The notes under the pieces are model-generated. The model had not been told where the DNA came from, ran no database searches, and saw only the letters and a program-made list of their open reading frames with translations. Below are positions 39,401-46,674 of a stretch of DNA of 64,000 nucleotides, piece after piece. This stretch comes from Azorinus chamasolen (Eukaryota; Mollusca; Bivalvia; Cardiida; Solecurtidae). The position numbers and the translations under genes were made by a program. The stretch is taken from contig OY755237.1 in NCBI GenBank assembly GCA_963576725.1, forward strand, positions 56,953,805 to 57,017,804. The letters are read 5' to 3'. Each line of letters starts with the position of its first letter. Position 1 is the first letter of the stretch.

Positions 39401-42400
39401 CCCTAAAAATGTTTGCCACCACAATTGCACATGTATGCCAAGTTTAAATTATGTATGTGCAATGGCTACAAATTATCGCCAATGTTAAAGTTGGGGACAA
39501 ACCAACCGACAGACAGATGGAGCAAAAACAAGCAAATTAGCTGAATTGATATCCCCGCCAAACAAATGCTGTGGTCAGTATTTAACACAGTTAATGAGTT
39601 ATTGACCACAGACATAAAGGTGAAGTTTTGGGCAAACAACGGGTCATAACTTTTGTTTTCCAAGGTCAATGTGACTGATACTTGTAGGGCAGCATTTCCT
39701 TATAGTACTAAACATTTATAGTTTTATAGGTTTCTGAGATATGACTCTGGACAGACAAAAAAATGTTACATTTCTGGCAAACAATGGGTAATAGCTCTAG
39801 TGTCCCAAGGTCAATGTGACTGATACTTGCAGGCTGGCATTTCATACTGGTAAAAAATATTTACCCAAAGTTTCATAGAAAAACTCAACAGCGTCCGACA
39901 TATGACTTCAGACACACAGACAACACAAAGCGGGGGATAATTAGCAGACTGTGACTGCTCCAAAAGAAGTCGTCATACGAAAACATAGCAGACCCTGACC
40001 AGACCGTTCCTAAAGGAGTCCTCATATACACAAATATAGCAGACCTTTATCAGGCTGCTTGTAAAGAGGTCATCTTATGAAAACACAGCAGACCATTATC
40101 AGACTCTTCCTAAAGCAATAAAAAATTCCTGTGTCCATGTGCTACTATAATAATCTAATTTATATTCATGACATCATGATTTCTTATTGTTGACATCATT
40201 ATTTCTTATATTCATGGAGTTGGAAGGGATAATAATTAAATATTGGGATCTTTAACCCTTTACTCCTTGAATATTCATCTACCGAAAAGGAGCATTTACT
40301 AAAGAAAAGGAAAATGTTAGAATTGTGTAGTTTTGAAAGCATTGTGATAAATAAAGCAATTGCTCCTATGGAGCAAATGCTCTATTTATCACAATTGTTT
40401 CAAAAAGTGACTTTTACGGAGGCGTAGAAAGGCGTATTTATGGAGGAATGGGTTAAACTGTCCTGACTGGTGTTCTATAAGACAGGAAGTAAAATGTTTA
40501 AAAAAGCAGTCAACAGGTACAAGTGTAACCTTGAGTTATCTTTGGTGTTGTATATTTCACAATGTTTGCACTGTTGCCTGTTATCTAATGAGGTCACACT
40601 TATATTATCGACATTTAAAGTAAGTCGAGCATAGATATACTGTCGTTTGTCCATAGTCTCAATCTTTAATTCTACAAGATATCTAGCTTTATTCCACACC
40701 TTTACAATATACAATAATAAATATCATCTAAATTCGAATGTCAACAGCTAGGGCCCTTTACATCGTGATAATTTATGTAAGATGAAATGACATCATGCAT
40801 ATCAGCTATATATTTATAATAAACAAACACACAAATATTTAACCAATACAGCAAGCTATATAAGTATATTTTGTCTTAAGCAAACAGAGCAGATCCTGAT
40901 CAGATGGCTTCCACACAAGCTGTCTGGTTTGGGTCTACTCTGTTTGCAAAGGAGTAGAAAGGCATTTTTATGGAGAAAAGGGTTACTTACACAGCTGCAA
41001 AAGATGTCTGCTCCAATTTAGACCTGGTGCAATTTTGACTACTCCAGCAAGCTTTTGCAAAACTATTGATTAAGTGTAAATCAGCTTGGATCCTGATGAG
41101 TTTTCGGAGTCTCATCTGGATCCTAGCTGTTTGCAAATTCAAGTCGGGTTGCTGTTAGTGGGATAAGGATTATTTTTACCTAACAATTTAAAGGTTTAGA
41201 GAAAGAGCAGCTACCTGTAAATGTTGAGTTTATCTAAGGCGGGTGGTTTCTCACATCTGCTGTACACTTCCTGGATGGCAAGAGGTATGGTTTGTCGGGC
41301 GACCACTTGTTGGTCATGCTGATTCGGGCTTCTATAATGTTTTCGCTGATGTATGTCTTGTAGAGACACTGAAAATGAAAATCGGCATATGCCATTTAAA
41401 TTTTGTCATTAACCTTTTTATGGCTGTATGCAATAGGACTGGCATTGAGATCAGATGGCTCCTGTTTCTCTGTTTGCTTATGAAACTAGAACTATCACTG
41501 AAGGTGATTTATACCAGGGATGGAGAATCGGACCAAAATCATAATCGATTATCGAATTGAATCGAACATTTATTATCGATTAAAAATCAATAATTAATCG
41601 AAAATACTTTCAGAGATTCTGTGCATGTAAAACTTGATGTAACAAGCTAATACCTAACTAAGCTTTTGTGTCAACCAAACAGTATGCTGTGACTATTCAT
41701 TAGAATCATCTCGAAGAGACGATTTTAATGAATGGTCACAGAATACAGCTTGGTAGAAATACTTCATACAGTTATATTCCCATTAAAACGCCAATGCAAA
41801 TTACTGATGCTGCTGTACAGATTATACAGTCAGTAATCGATTATGGCAAAATTACTAACGATAGTAAATCGAAAATACTTTTTCGATCAATCATCGATTA
41901 TCGGAACAACATTAATTTATACCCCCACAAATGTAACGGTTACATGAAAAAGCTTTGTACAATTCGAAGGGGCATAACTCTGTAAGGAAATAGATAAACT
42001 GGAAAACTATAATTGGATGCGCATGTCCTCTTTAGGATAAAGCATCATGTCAAGTTTCATAGGATTCCAGTCAGCGGTTACTTAGAAACTGCACAGAATA
42101 AAATTCAACAGACGGACCAACACAAAAAATTTAAACAAAGGGATATAACTTTTTAAGAAAATCAATCATCTGGAAAACAATAATTTGATATGCATTTCCT
42201 CTTTATGATAAAGCATCATGTCAAGTTTCATTGGATTCCAGTGAGCAGTTGCTGAGAAACTGTATAAAAATGACAACAGACTGACCGAAAGACCAAAATT
42301 GAAAGACGCAAACTATGTTAGGAAACAGATAAACTGTAAAACTATTACTGGCTGTGCATATCCTCTTCATGATAAAGTATCATGTCAAGTTTCATACCAT

Positions 42401-45005
42401 TCCTGTTGCTGAGAAACTGAGGAATAAAAGTCAACAGACAGACCAACACAAACTTTTTAAACAAAGGGGCATAACTTTGGAAGAAAATCAATCATCTGAA
42501 AAACAATAATTGAATGCGCATGTCATCTTTAGGATAGAGCATCATGTCAAGTTTCACTGGATTCTAGTCAGCGGTTACTTAGAAACCACACGGAATAAAA
42601 GTCAACAGACAGACCAACACAAAACTTTTAAACAAAGAGGCATAACTTTTGGGAAAAAATCAATCAACTGGAAAACTATAATTGAATGCACATGTCCTCT
42701 TTATGACAAAGCATCATGTAAAGATCCATTGGATTCCTGTGAACAGTTGCTGAGAAACTGCATGGAAAAAAGACAACAGACCAACCGACAGACCAAAATT
42801 CAAAGAGGCATAACTCTGTAAGGAAAAAGATAAACTGTAAAACTATTATTGGATGTGCATCTTTATGATAAAGTATCATGTCAAGTTTTGCAGCATTCCA
42901 ATCAGCAGTTGATGAGGAATCGAAAAGAATAAAAATCAACAGACAGACCAACACAAACAAATTTAACAAAGGGGCATAACTCTGTAAGGAAATCAATCAG
43001 CTGGAAAATTATAATTGGACACACATGTCCTCTTTGTGACAAAGCATCATGTCAAGTTTAAATGAATTCTAGTCAGTGGTTACTGAGAAACTGCACAGAA
43101 ACCAAAGGCAACAGACCGACCGACCGGCCAATCGACCGCCAAGGTGACTCCTATATACCCCCTCCCCCAAACTTTGTTTGTGGGGGTATAATTATAATAG
43201 ATTAGACTAGCTTCAACCAATACAAGAAACATCCTGTGTATATATGCCATAACAACAGGTAAAGGGTTAAACCAACTGAAACCAGATCAAATGCACTGTA
43301 ATGTTGTTTTTGATCAGGATCCAAAAGAGACTCAAAAGGGAAGTAGATGTTTCGAAAATTATGCATACATGTATGCAAGTTTAAGACAAAAATTATGAAC
43401 CCACCAGATAGAAAATTTAACCCTTTACCTCATGAATATTCATGAAAGAAATGATGACATGCACATTTATTTAAATATTAGCTGAAGTTTTACAATGGGA
43501 TATGAACAAATGAATTTTTAGCCATTGCATAAATTGTAGAATAAGCAAACAGATCAAACCCTGATCAGACAGCTACTGTAAGACCCCTCTGAAGTGGGTC
43601 TATCCTGCTTTAAAGGCATCAATAGGCATTTTGTATCAGTTAACCCTTTACCTCATAGGCTATTTTTAGATCCAAACTCTTTTAATAAATCTACCGAAAT
43701 GGAGCATTAACTAGAGAAAAGGAAAATTTTAGAATTGTGTAGTTTGAAACCATTGTGATAAATAGAGCATTTGCTCCTATAGGAGCAAATGCTCTATTTA
43801 TCACAATAGTTTCACAAAGTGACTTTTACAGAGTCGTCAAAAGTCGTCAATATGAGGGAATGGGTTAAAGGATTAAAACCCAGAAAAATTTAACAAGAAA
43901 CTGTTATCAATTAACCTCAATTCCTTTCAGCATTTCCTTTTTCTTTTAAAAATACAATACAAATTTTCCTTCATCTATAAACACTTTTTCACACCTTTGC
44001 AAACACAGTAGACCCAGTAATAATGTAGGTCTGACATTACCAATAAAAAAATTCTTTGTTTATATACATGTACCACTGTAAAACTTCAGCTAATTAATAT
44101 TCATGATGTCATTTTTTCTGACATGAATATTCATCAGATAAAGGGTTAACTCTCTGCATTTGAATTCCATGTAGTGTGCAAACCTTGTACAATTCCAAAA
44201 GTATTTTTTTTGTAACAATTCTTATCAGAAAATGCTGTCTGAGTAAAACAGATTGACTCCTAATGGGACAACCATAACGTAAACCCACGCCATTTATAAA
44301 CAGAATATATCCTGATCAGATGGCTCCAGTAAGAGCTGTCCAATCAGGGTCAGCTGTGTTTCCTTATGGAATGATATGCAACTGATTCTACAGTTTCTTT
44401 CATGGATAGAAATTCCCTCGATAAATGTGGCATTACAAAAAGCAGTTATGGAATATTTATGAAGTTATGAATCATTACATAAATATTTATGAAATCGGAG
44501 TTTTAATTAAGAACCATTTGGGTCTTTTTTAGGCAGAAGAGTGCTTAATGCAGGGTGCAAGTCATACAGAAAGCTCCCAAAGAAGCATTACACTGCCACC
44601 TGTCTGAAAGACCTGCAAAGATATTAATTTTTACATCTTGTTCAGAGGGTTTTTACTGTATACACATTTCATCAGCATCAAAACAGAAGCTTCCATAAGA
44701 TGCAAAAAAATAATTTCTTTAATGTGCTAGTGTTTACCTTCTTCCTCTGTGGGATTCAGCTGTGTTACTTTAATTCTGAGCTGCTCTACACGGCTGTTAA
44801 GCTGGTTAGCACGTTGGAAGAAGGTGGTTGTATCTCTGTACAGTTCGGAGAACATGTCTTCTGCATGCTTACTCAGTGAGCTAAGCTGCCGAATGATATT
44901 TGCCAATGAGTGATTGGTTACACACTCAAGCTCATTCTTAATCGTCTTGTCCACCTCCACACGGCTCACGTGGATTGGCTCCACGATCCGCTGGATAAAA
45001 GGCAT
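30315..45005 (-). CDS. WASF: WAVE/SCAR (WASF) homologue, five coding exons
   Basis: Actin nucleation-promoting factor of the WAVE regulatory complex, which relays Rac signals to the Arp2/3 complex at the leading edge of cells. The model joins complement 44738-45005, 41215-41368, 38797-38926, 36360-37278 and 30315-30484. All introns are GT-AG, phases 1, 2, 0 and 1 agree, and 1641 bases give 546 residues plus TAG; human WASF1 is 559. Visible domains: WAVE homology domain at 1-175 with the family signatures KNELECVTNHSLANIIRQL and DPSYFFELW, which bind ABI and HSPC300; lysine/arginine-rich stretch 170-205; long Pro/Gln region with polyproline runs at about 310-440 (profilin and SH3 ligands); WH2 at 481-498 (RSALLEEIRLG + TKKLNKI, LKKV replaced by LNKI); central helix 511-529; acidic tail with the Arp2/3-binding Trp542. 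A short exon between exons 3 and 4 could be missed. Introns are filled with MITEs. Confidence 0.93.
30485..30675. other. WASF intron 4, unassigned part
   Basis: Intron 4 runs 30485-36359 (5.9 kb) and is mostly MITEs; nothing is recognised here. Confidence 0.5.
30676..30910 (-). mobile_element. T2 MITE
   Basis: TTAACCCATTCCCGCATATTG to AAGTGGGAATGGGTTAA; one palindrome arm is damaged and CAATGATTTCAAAA is duplicated. Confidence 0.88.
30927..31144 (+). mobile_element. T2 MITE
   Basis: TTAACCAATTCCGTCATAGGC to GACGGAATGGGTCGA. The right TTAA is now TCGA and abuts the next element. Confidence 0.87.
31141..31387. mobile_element. Double-headed T1b element
   Basis: CCCTTTCCCTTACAG at the left, reversed flank (ATTCTACAGCTTCTTCCATTGGC), then forward flank (GGCCAGGGCAGAAACTGTAG) and a hairpin GCAAACAGAGAAGGTCTTGATC. 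Same opposed layout as 26548-26853 but older. Confidence 0.65.
31401..31614 (+). mobile_element. T1 MITE
   Basis: TTAATCCTTTCCCTGTTGAATATTC, flank, hairpin GCAAACAGAGCAGACTATGATCAG/CTATCTGATCTGGGTCTACTG, TATGAGGGAAAGGGATA. Confidence 0.82.
31688..31933 (+). mobile_element. T1b MITE
   Basis: TCAACCTTTACTTCATGAATATTC, flank, hairpin GCAAACGGAGCAGACTCTGATC../TGATCTGGGTCTACTCTGTTTGC (arm shortened), ATGAAGTCAAGGGTTGA. Both TTAA mutated. Confidence 0.75.
32050..32164 (-). mobile_element. T1b reversed flank
   Basis: ACAGTTTCTGCACATG..AATTCCTGTGTCATTATAA..TTCATGGAGTAAAGAGTAAA. Confidence 0.5.
32165..33148. other. WASF intron 4, unassigned
   Basis: About 1 kb of AT-rich intron. 32510-32565 (GAGCGCGAGGATAGCCCTATATTGCTCACCCGAG) looks like the hairpin edge of an array-type element. 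No exon signal. Confidence 0.4.
33149..33500 (+). mobile_element. T1b MITE split by P1
   Basis: TTAACCCTTTATCCCATGAG, flank to GAATCAGATCTACA, P1 insert, ATTCAAACAGAGCAAACTCTGATAAG../GATCTGATCGGAGTCTATTCTG, ending GTGTTAA. Confidence 0.72.
33264..33393 (+). mobile_element. P1 MITE nested in T1b with TA duplication
   Basis: TA-CAATAAAACCCTTCTATAACGACC..GTGGCCGTTATAGAGAGGTTTTACTG-TA. The palindrome is reduced to GGGCAAGCAGCCACCTGCC. Confidence 0.85.
33525..33791 (-). mobile_element. T1b MITE with a small insertion
   Basis: TTAACACCTTTGCAAACAGAGG..TAGGAGGTGTCTGATCAGGG (partly duplicated), reversed flank, about 50 unrelated bases (CCCTTGACCCCTTCAAAAAG), then GAATATTCAATAAACGGTTAA. Confidence 0.6.
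33792..34138. other. WASF intron 4; (CA)n at 33867-33884
   Basis: Apart from the CA microsatellite nothing is assigned. Confidence 0.5.
34139..34202 (+). mobile_element. T1b left-end fragment
   Basis: TTAACCCTTACTCCATGAATATTTATGTC..AATATCAATTAG, cut off by the S1 repeat. Confidence 0.55.
34203..34397 (+). repeat. S1 repeat, complete
   Basis: CAGAGACACAGATAAGGGTG..TTTCTCCACCAAACCC..CTCTCTTTAGTATTGTCTC, complementary half, GGTGGAGAAAG..TTATGCATCTTATCTGGAGC. It may have inserted into the T1b fragment before it. Confidence 0.78.
34575..34690 (-). mobile_element. T1b MITE, left part
   Basis: TTAATCCTTTACTCTATAAATACACC, hairpin GCAAACAGAGTAGATTCAGATAAG/TATCTGACCAGGGTATGCTCTGTTTGC, then loss of similarity. 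Confidence 0.65.
34731..34803 (+). mobile_element. T1 hairpin, decayed
   Basis: AAGCAAGTAGAACAGACATTGGTCAAAC / AATTTGATCTGGGTCTGCACGATTTGC. Confidence 0.45.
35039..35215 (+). repeat. 35-bp minisatellite x 5
   Basis: TTCACCCTG recurs at 35058, 35093, 35129, 35163 and 35198, with CTGCCAAGTTTGAATGTTGG between. Units differ by 1-4 bases. Confidence 0.93.
35216..35550. other. WASF intron 4, unassigned
   Basis: Overlapping 72- and 99-codon plus-strand frames have no family resemblance or splice support. Confidence 0.4.
35551..35735 (+). mobile_element. T1b MITE with fully matched stem position
   Basis: TCAACCCTTTACCTCATGAATATT, flank, hairpin CAGAGCAGACCCAGATCAGATGG/CCATCTAATCTGGGTCTGCTC, AATGGTTAA. 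Unusually, both arms carry A at the position where other copies keep T opposite A. Confidence 0.75.
35750..35852 (+). repeat. S2 hairpin repeat, decayed
   Basis: AACCCCTGTCTTGTTGGTATCCATTTTAAAATC / GTAAGTACCAAACAGGTAGGGTTTGGCAGAGAAATA. Confidence 0.5.
36138..36202 (+). mobile_element. T1 right-end fragment
   Basis: CATATCTGGGTCTACTCTGTTTGC..GGTAAAGGGTTTAA: right hairpin arm and right end only. Confidence 0.6.
36360..37278 (-). CDS. WASF: WASF coding exon 4 (basic/proline-rich, start of WH2)
   Basis: Acceptor TTCTTGCCCACAG above 37278; donor CTGG|GTGACT below 36360. It carries 306 codons plus one base. The part after the acceptor is basic (KIPQKTTIQPKQVK..REKNKERA), then a Gln/His/Pro-rich low-complexity region with several runs of 6-14 prolines, a Ser/Thr-rich linker, and GRSALLEEIRLG, the first half of WH2. 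Reading past the donor stays open to a stop at 36199; a retained intron would give a VCA-less protein, but nothing here shows it occurs. Its GC content stands well above the neighbouring introns. Confidence 0.92.
37319..37568 (+). mobile_element. T1b MITE
   Basis: TTAATTTACTCCATGAATATTC, flank with GGCCATGGCAGAAACTGTAG, hairpin decayed (AAACACTGATCAAACAGCTCC), CTCTATGGAATAAAGGGTTAA. It lies in WASF intron 3. Confidence 0.78.
37605..37762 (-). mobile_element. T1b remnants
   Basis: ACCAGTGTAGACATTTGC..CATCTGATCAGGGTCTG and a right part with TTTCTTATACAGATATTCATGG..AAAAGGTTAA, separated by unrelated bases. Confidence 0.45.
37869..38107 (+). mobile_element. T1b MITE, full-length reference copy
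   Basis: 239 bp, TTAACCCTTTCCTCAATGAATATTC to TACTTATGGAGTAAAGGGTTAA. Flank GACACAGGAAAGTTGGCACTGGCAG; hairpin 38011-38078 with apex GGCTCCTATAGGAGCC. Confidence 0.95.
38145..38402 (+). mobile_element. T1b MITE
   Basis: TTAACTCTTTACCTCATGAATAATG, flank, hairpin GCAAACAGGGCAGAACCTGATTGGAC / CGGTCAGATCTGGGTCTACTCTG, CCAGGTAAAGGATTAA. Confidence 0.8.
38514..38574 (+). mobile_element. T1/T4 hairpin, solo
   Basis: AAGCAAACAGTGTCAAACCCAGATCAAACAGG / GAGCTGTTTTGATCCTATTTGC. Confidence 0.5.
38711..38745 (+). mobile_element. T3 half arm
   Basis: GTCAATGTCAAGTTTGGATCCTGATGAC; no partner arm. Confidence 0.35.
38797..38926 (-). CDS. WASF: WASF coding exon 3 (end of WAVE homology domain)
   Basis: Acceptor TTTTTTCATGTGCAG with a strong pyrimidine tract; donor AAG|GTTAGT. 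One base completes Arg141, then 43 codons (142-184). FYTDPSYFFELWYSEIQKD is the conserved end of the WAVE homology domain (FYTNPSYFFDLWKEK in vertebrates). The lysine-rich KKQELKKRREGKK begins the basic region. Confidence 0.93.
39066..39240 (+). repeat. S1 repeat
   Basis: CAGAGGCCAAGATATGATGTG..TTTTCCACCAAGCCCTCTGTTGTGACCACTCTTTAGAC, complementary arm, GGTGGAGAAATGAC..ATGCATCTTTAGC. Confidence 0.75.
39278..39312 (+). mobile_element. T1 left-end fragment
   Basis: TTAACCCTTTACTCCATTATTATTCATG, then a different repeat begins. Confidence 0.5.
39311..39940 (+). repeat. Dispersed repeat 5, second copy inverted at 57178-57365
   Basis: Left edge GTCTGTGAAACACTATGCCCCCC; GACCTTGACCTTAATAAGTC; CCAACCGACAGACAGATGG; two related units of about 150 bases with CAAGGTCAATGTGACTGATACTTG; right edge CGGGGGATAA. 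CCCCC/GGGGG edges and a GACAGAC tract ally it with the array elements. Confidence 0.68.
39965..40238 (-). mobile_element. T1b composite with a triplicated hairpin arm
   Basis: CATAGCAGACCCTGACCAGACC, ATATAGCAGACCTTTATCAGGC and CACAGCAGACCATTATCAGAC follow each other at about 55-58 base steps (39975-40120), each with a half tip TCCTAAAG. A reversed T1b flank follows to ATTCATGGAGTTGGAAGGGATAA. Confidence 0.6.
40252..40456 (+). mobile_element. T1/T2 chimeric MITE
   Basis: TTAACCCTTTACTCCTTGAATATTCAT is a T1b left end; from about 40280 it is pure T2 (CTACCGAAAAGGAGCATTTAC), hairpin ATAAAGCAATTGCTCC/GGAGCAAATGCTCTATTTATC, ending GGAGGAATGGGTTAA. Confidence 0.85.
40457..40748. other. WASF intron 2, unassigned
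   Basis: No repeat family recognised; a 79-codon minus-strand frame has no support. Confidence 0.4.
40749..40986 (+). mobile_element. T1b MITE
   Basis: CTAGGGCCCTTTACATCGTG, flank, hairpin GCAAACAGAGCAGATCCTGATC / GGTTTGGGTCTACTCTGTTTGC, TTTTATGGAGAAAAGGGTTAC. Confidence 0.8.
41077..41134 (+). mobile_element. T3 hairpin
   Basis: GTAAATCAGCTTGGATCCTGATGAG / CTCATCTGGATCCTAGCTGTTTGC. Confidence 0.7.
41215..41368 (-). CDS. WASF: WASF coding exon 2
   Basis: Not a long open frame by itself, but clear by homology. Acceptor CATTTTCAG, donor ACAG|GTAGCT. It encodes (V)SLQDIHQRKHYRSPNQ, then QVVARQTIPLAIQEVYSRCE and KPPALDKLNIY(R). Vertebrate WASF has SLQDITMRKAFRSS and RKTLPIPLQETYDVCE at this place. 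Phases 1 and 2 match exons 1 and 3. Confidence 0.93.
41425..41485 (-). mobile_element. T1 remnant
   Basis: GACTGGCATTGAGATCAGATGGCTCC..CTCTGTTTGCTTATG. Confidence 0.4.
41660..41760 (+). repeat. S1 variant hairpin
   Basis: TTGTGTCAACCAAACAGTATGCTGTGACTATTCATTAGAATC, apex ATCTCGAAGAGAC, then GATTTTAATGAATGGTCACAG..CAGCTTGGTAGAAAT. CTATTCATTAGAATC replaces CACTCTTTAGAATC. Confidence 0.65.
41918..43191 (+). mobile_element. Array element 4 (pearl/Helitron-like)
   Basis: Left edge TATACCCCCACAAATG and right edge TTTGTGGGGGTATA are exact inverted copies over 14 bases. Core array, then CCGACCGACCGGCC tail and a terminal stem-loop at 43154-43190. It belongs to the same group as array element 1. It lies in WASF intron 1. 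Confidence 0.75.
41960..43100 (+). repeat. Tandem array, dimer about 334 bp (162+172)
   Basis: CATCATGTCAAGTTT landmarks at 42051, 42222, 42386, 42548, 42720, 42882 and 43053; spacings 171, 164, 162, 172, 162, 171. Every second landmark is 326-335 apart, a two-monomer higher-order unit. Confidence 0.9.
43214..43270 (-). mobile_element. T1b end fragment
   Basis: AAACATCCTGTGTATATATGCC..GGTAAAGGGTTAA. Confidence 0.45.
43417..43643 (+). mobile_element. T1b MITE
   Basis: TTAACCCTTTACCTCATGAATATTC, flank, hairpin GCAAACAGATCAAACCCTGATCAGAC / decayed arm, ending on a TTAA shared with the T2 copy. Confidence 0.78.
43640..43868 (+). mobile_element. T2 MITE sharing TTAA with T1b
   Basis: TTAACCCTTTACCTCATAGGC..GAGGGAATGGGTTAA; perfect tip GAGCATTTGCTCC TATA GGAGCAAATGCTC. 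A clean T2 reference. Confidence 0.94.
43966..44149 (-). mobile_element. T1b MITE, hairpin tip deleted
   Basis: TTCCTTCATCTATAAACACC-like left side, GCAAACACAGTAGACCC..GGTCTGAC, reversed flank, GAATATTCATCAGATAAAGGGTTAA. Confidence 0.68.
44146..44260 (+). mobile_element. Possible T3 remnant
   Basis: TTAACTCTCTGCATTTGAATTC resembles the T3 left end (TTAACTCTTTGAACG); the hairpin is too decayed to be sure. Confidence 0.3.
44272..44498 (-). mobile_element. T1b MITE, reversed
   Basis: ATAACGTAAACCCACGCC, hairpin AAACAGAATATATCCTGATCAGATGG / GTCCAATCAGGGTCAGCTGTGTTTCC, reversed flank (GATTCTACAGTTTCTTTCATGG); ends decayed. Confidence 0.65.
44520..44660 (+). mobile_element. P1 MITE, left end lost
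   Basis: GGCAGAAGAGTGCTTAATGC..AGAAAGCTCCC..GCATTACACTGCCACCTG..TTCAGAGGGTTTTTACTGTA. Confidence 0.68.
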
Positions 45006-45018
45006 GTTGGGCCCTTAA
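44738..45018 (-). CDS. WASF: WASF exon with start codon
   Basis: Acceptor TTGCTTTCAG above 45018, a 13-base 5' UTR, ATG at 45005-45003, 89 codons plus one base, donor GAAG|GTAAAC at 44737. The start is chosen because the frame is closed just upstream of the acceptor and the N-terminus MPFIQRIVEP aligns with vertebrate MPLVKRNIDP. KNELECVTNHSLANIIRQL, SSLSKHAEDMFSELY and RVEQLRIKVTQLNPTEEE are family hallmarks of the ABI/HSPC300-binding coiled coils. A spliced upstream non-coding exon is implied. Confidence 0.94.
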
Positions 45019-45380
45019 CTGAAAGCAAGTAAGCAAAAACTTTTATGACAAACTGAAAGAGTCTGCATTTAAATTGTATAAAATAATACGTTATCAATCT
45101 GAATTTTCAAATTTCAAAAATGTTCTGGACTATCATATGTTCTAGAAAAGTAGGAGATCAGGGATCCAATTGTGCAGAGATGTTACTGTCATCATGTAAA
45201 ACAATACACCCCCTCCCCCCCAAAACCCTCCCCAACACTTTACATATCCCGATCCTAATCACCATGTTTTATATGGATTTTGGGTCCAAGGTTTAGGGCT
45301 TTGTCATAACCAAATTTTCTTAAGGCTATTGTAACTTAATAAATTGTACAATTAAAATTTCAGAGTAAGCCCGCAAACAA
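45019..45380. other. WASF 5' intron, no feature recognised
   Basis: C-rich low-complexity stretch at about 45208-45235 (CACCCCCTCCCCCCC); otherwise nothing assigned. Confidence 0.5.
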
Positions 45381-45614
45381 TTAACCACTTCCGTGCCACA
45401 ATGACGGGTTTATGATATCACATGCAAACAGTTTGGATCCAGATGAGACGCCGAGTAACTCGACGTCTCATCAGGATCCAAACTGTTTGTTACTGTTACT
45501 ATGTTTTTGAAACAAAAATGAAGAAAATAAACAAAAATGAAAATTTATAGCAGACGACAAAGTTAGCAGACGACAAAGCAAAAAGCAAAAAGGTTTTGGC
45601 AGCGAAAAGGTTAA
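45381..45614 (-). mobile_element. T3 MITE, full length, reversed
   Basis: 234 bp, TTAACCACTTCCGTGCC to GCAGCGAAAAGGTTAA. Hairpin 45424-45489, GCAAACAGTTTGGATCCAG..GACGCCGAGT / CTCGACGTCTCATCAGGATCC.., two mismatches in the stem. GCAGACGACAAAG is duplicated in the long flank. Confidence 0.93.
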
Positions 45615-45679
45615 AGCAACACATGTACAAAGTTTCATAGAACCAACCTCATATCCCCATACTATGTAACTCATGAGTC

Positions 45680-45858
45680 ATCCACCCTTTGAAAACTGAA
45701 TTTTAAAGTGGAATAGTCCAATGTTTACAACTTGTAGAGTTCATTCAGTATGAACCAGTGCAGACCCTGATCTGAGGGCTCCTCTTGGAGCCTTCTGATC
45801 TAGGTCTTCACTATCTGAAAATGACAAGACAACTTGTTTCTTGTAATCAAGGGGTTAT
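45680..45858 (+). mobile_element. T4 MITE, diverged
   Basis: CCACCCTTTGAAAACTGAATTTT, TGGAATAGTCCAATG, hairpin GAACCAGTGCAGACCCTG..GAGGGCTCC TCTT GGAGCC, right end CAAGGGGTTAT. Confidence 0.7.
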
Positions 45859-45874
45859 GAATAGTTGAATACTC

Positions 45875-46070
45875 AACAAATTTTCTTGCAAAAAATAAAA
45901 ACATCATTAAAATTAAAATATGAAAGTTTCGTAATGGTTTCTTTTGAGCCAAATCAGAAACTGTAGAATCAGATCTATATTAATCCCATAAGCAAACAGA
46001 GCATAGCCTAATCAGGTGGCTTCTGTAGGCGCCATCTGATCTAGGTCTACTCTGTTTGCAAAGGCATTAA
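45875..46070 (+). mobile_element. T1b MITE, right end replaced
   Basis: Flank with CAGAAACTGTAGAATCAGATC, hairpin GCAAACAGAGCATAGCCTAATCAG / CATCTGATCTAGGTCTACTCTGTTTGC, then cut at TTAA by the next copy. Confidence 0.72.
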
Positions 46071-46242
46071 CCCTTTCTTTCATAAAAATGCTTTTTCATG
46101 CCTTGCCAATAGATTAGACCTAGATCAGACAGCCCTGTTGGAATCATCTGATCAGGGTCTGCCGTTTCCCAAAACCCTGGTGTACACGTGCCATTATGAA
46201 AAATATTCATGATGTCATAAATGTTCAACAGATAAGGGTTAG
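46067..46242 (-). mobile_element. T1b MITE
   Basis: TTAACCCTTTCTTTCATAAAAATGC, hairpin GCCAATAGATTAGACCTAGATCAG / CATCTGATCAGGGTCTGCCG, shortened reversed flank, CAACAGATAAGGGTTAG. Confidence 0.75.
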
Positions 46243-46259
46243 AAGTGAATATCTAAGGA

Positions 46260-46420
46260 GAAAAACTAAAGGGTTAGATCAAAAATAGCTCTCTAGGAAT
46301 CTGATAAGCATCTGCTCCATTTGCTTATGGAGTATTATGGATCAGATTCAAGTTTCTCTGCATTTGCCAAAAACCATCTTGTTCATATGGCAGCAACTTA
46401 ATATTCACATCTTAGTAATC
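46260..46420 (-). mobile_element. T1b remnant
   Basis: GATAAGCATCTGCTCCATTTGCTTATGGAG..GATCAGATTCAAG..CATTTGCCAAAAACCATC. Confidence 0.5.
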
Positions 46421-46424
46421 ATCT

Positions 46425-46652
46425 TTAACCCTTTACTCCATAAATACACTTTTCTACGTTTTTGCAAACAGAGCAGACCCAGATCAGATGGCTCCTCCCA
46501 GGGTTTGCTCTGTTTGCTTAAGGAAATACTACAGATATGATTCTACAGTTTCTGTCATGGCCAAAACTTCCTATATTCATGTTCCATTATAAACATTAAT
46601 CTAATCAATATTCATGATGTCACAATTTCAACATTCATTGCAAGGTGTGTAC
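46425..46652 (-). mobile_element. T1b MITE
   Basis: TTAACCCTTTACTCCATAAATACAC, hairpin GCAAACAGAGCAGACCCAGATCAG with its tip deleted, GGTTTGCTCTGTTTGCTTAAGG, reversed flank; right end decayed. Confidence 0.75.
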
Positions 46653-46674
46653 ATCTCAGCTGGATAAACTTCTG

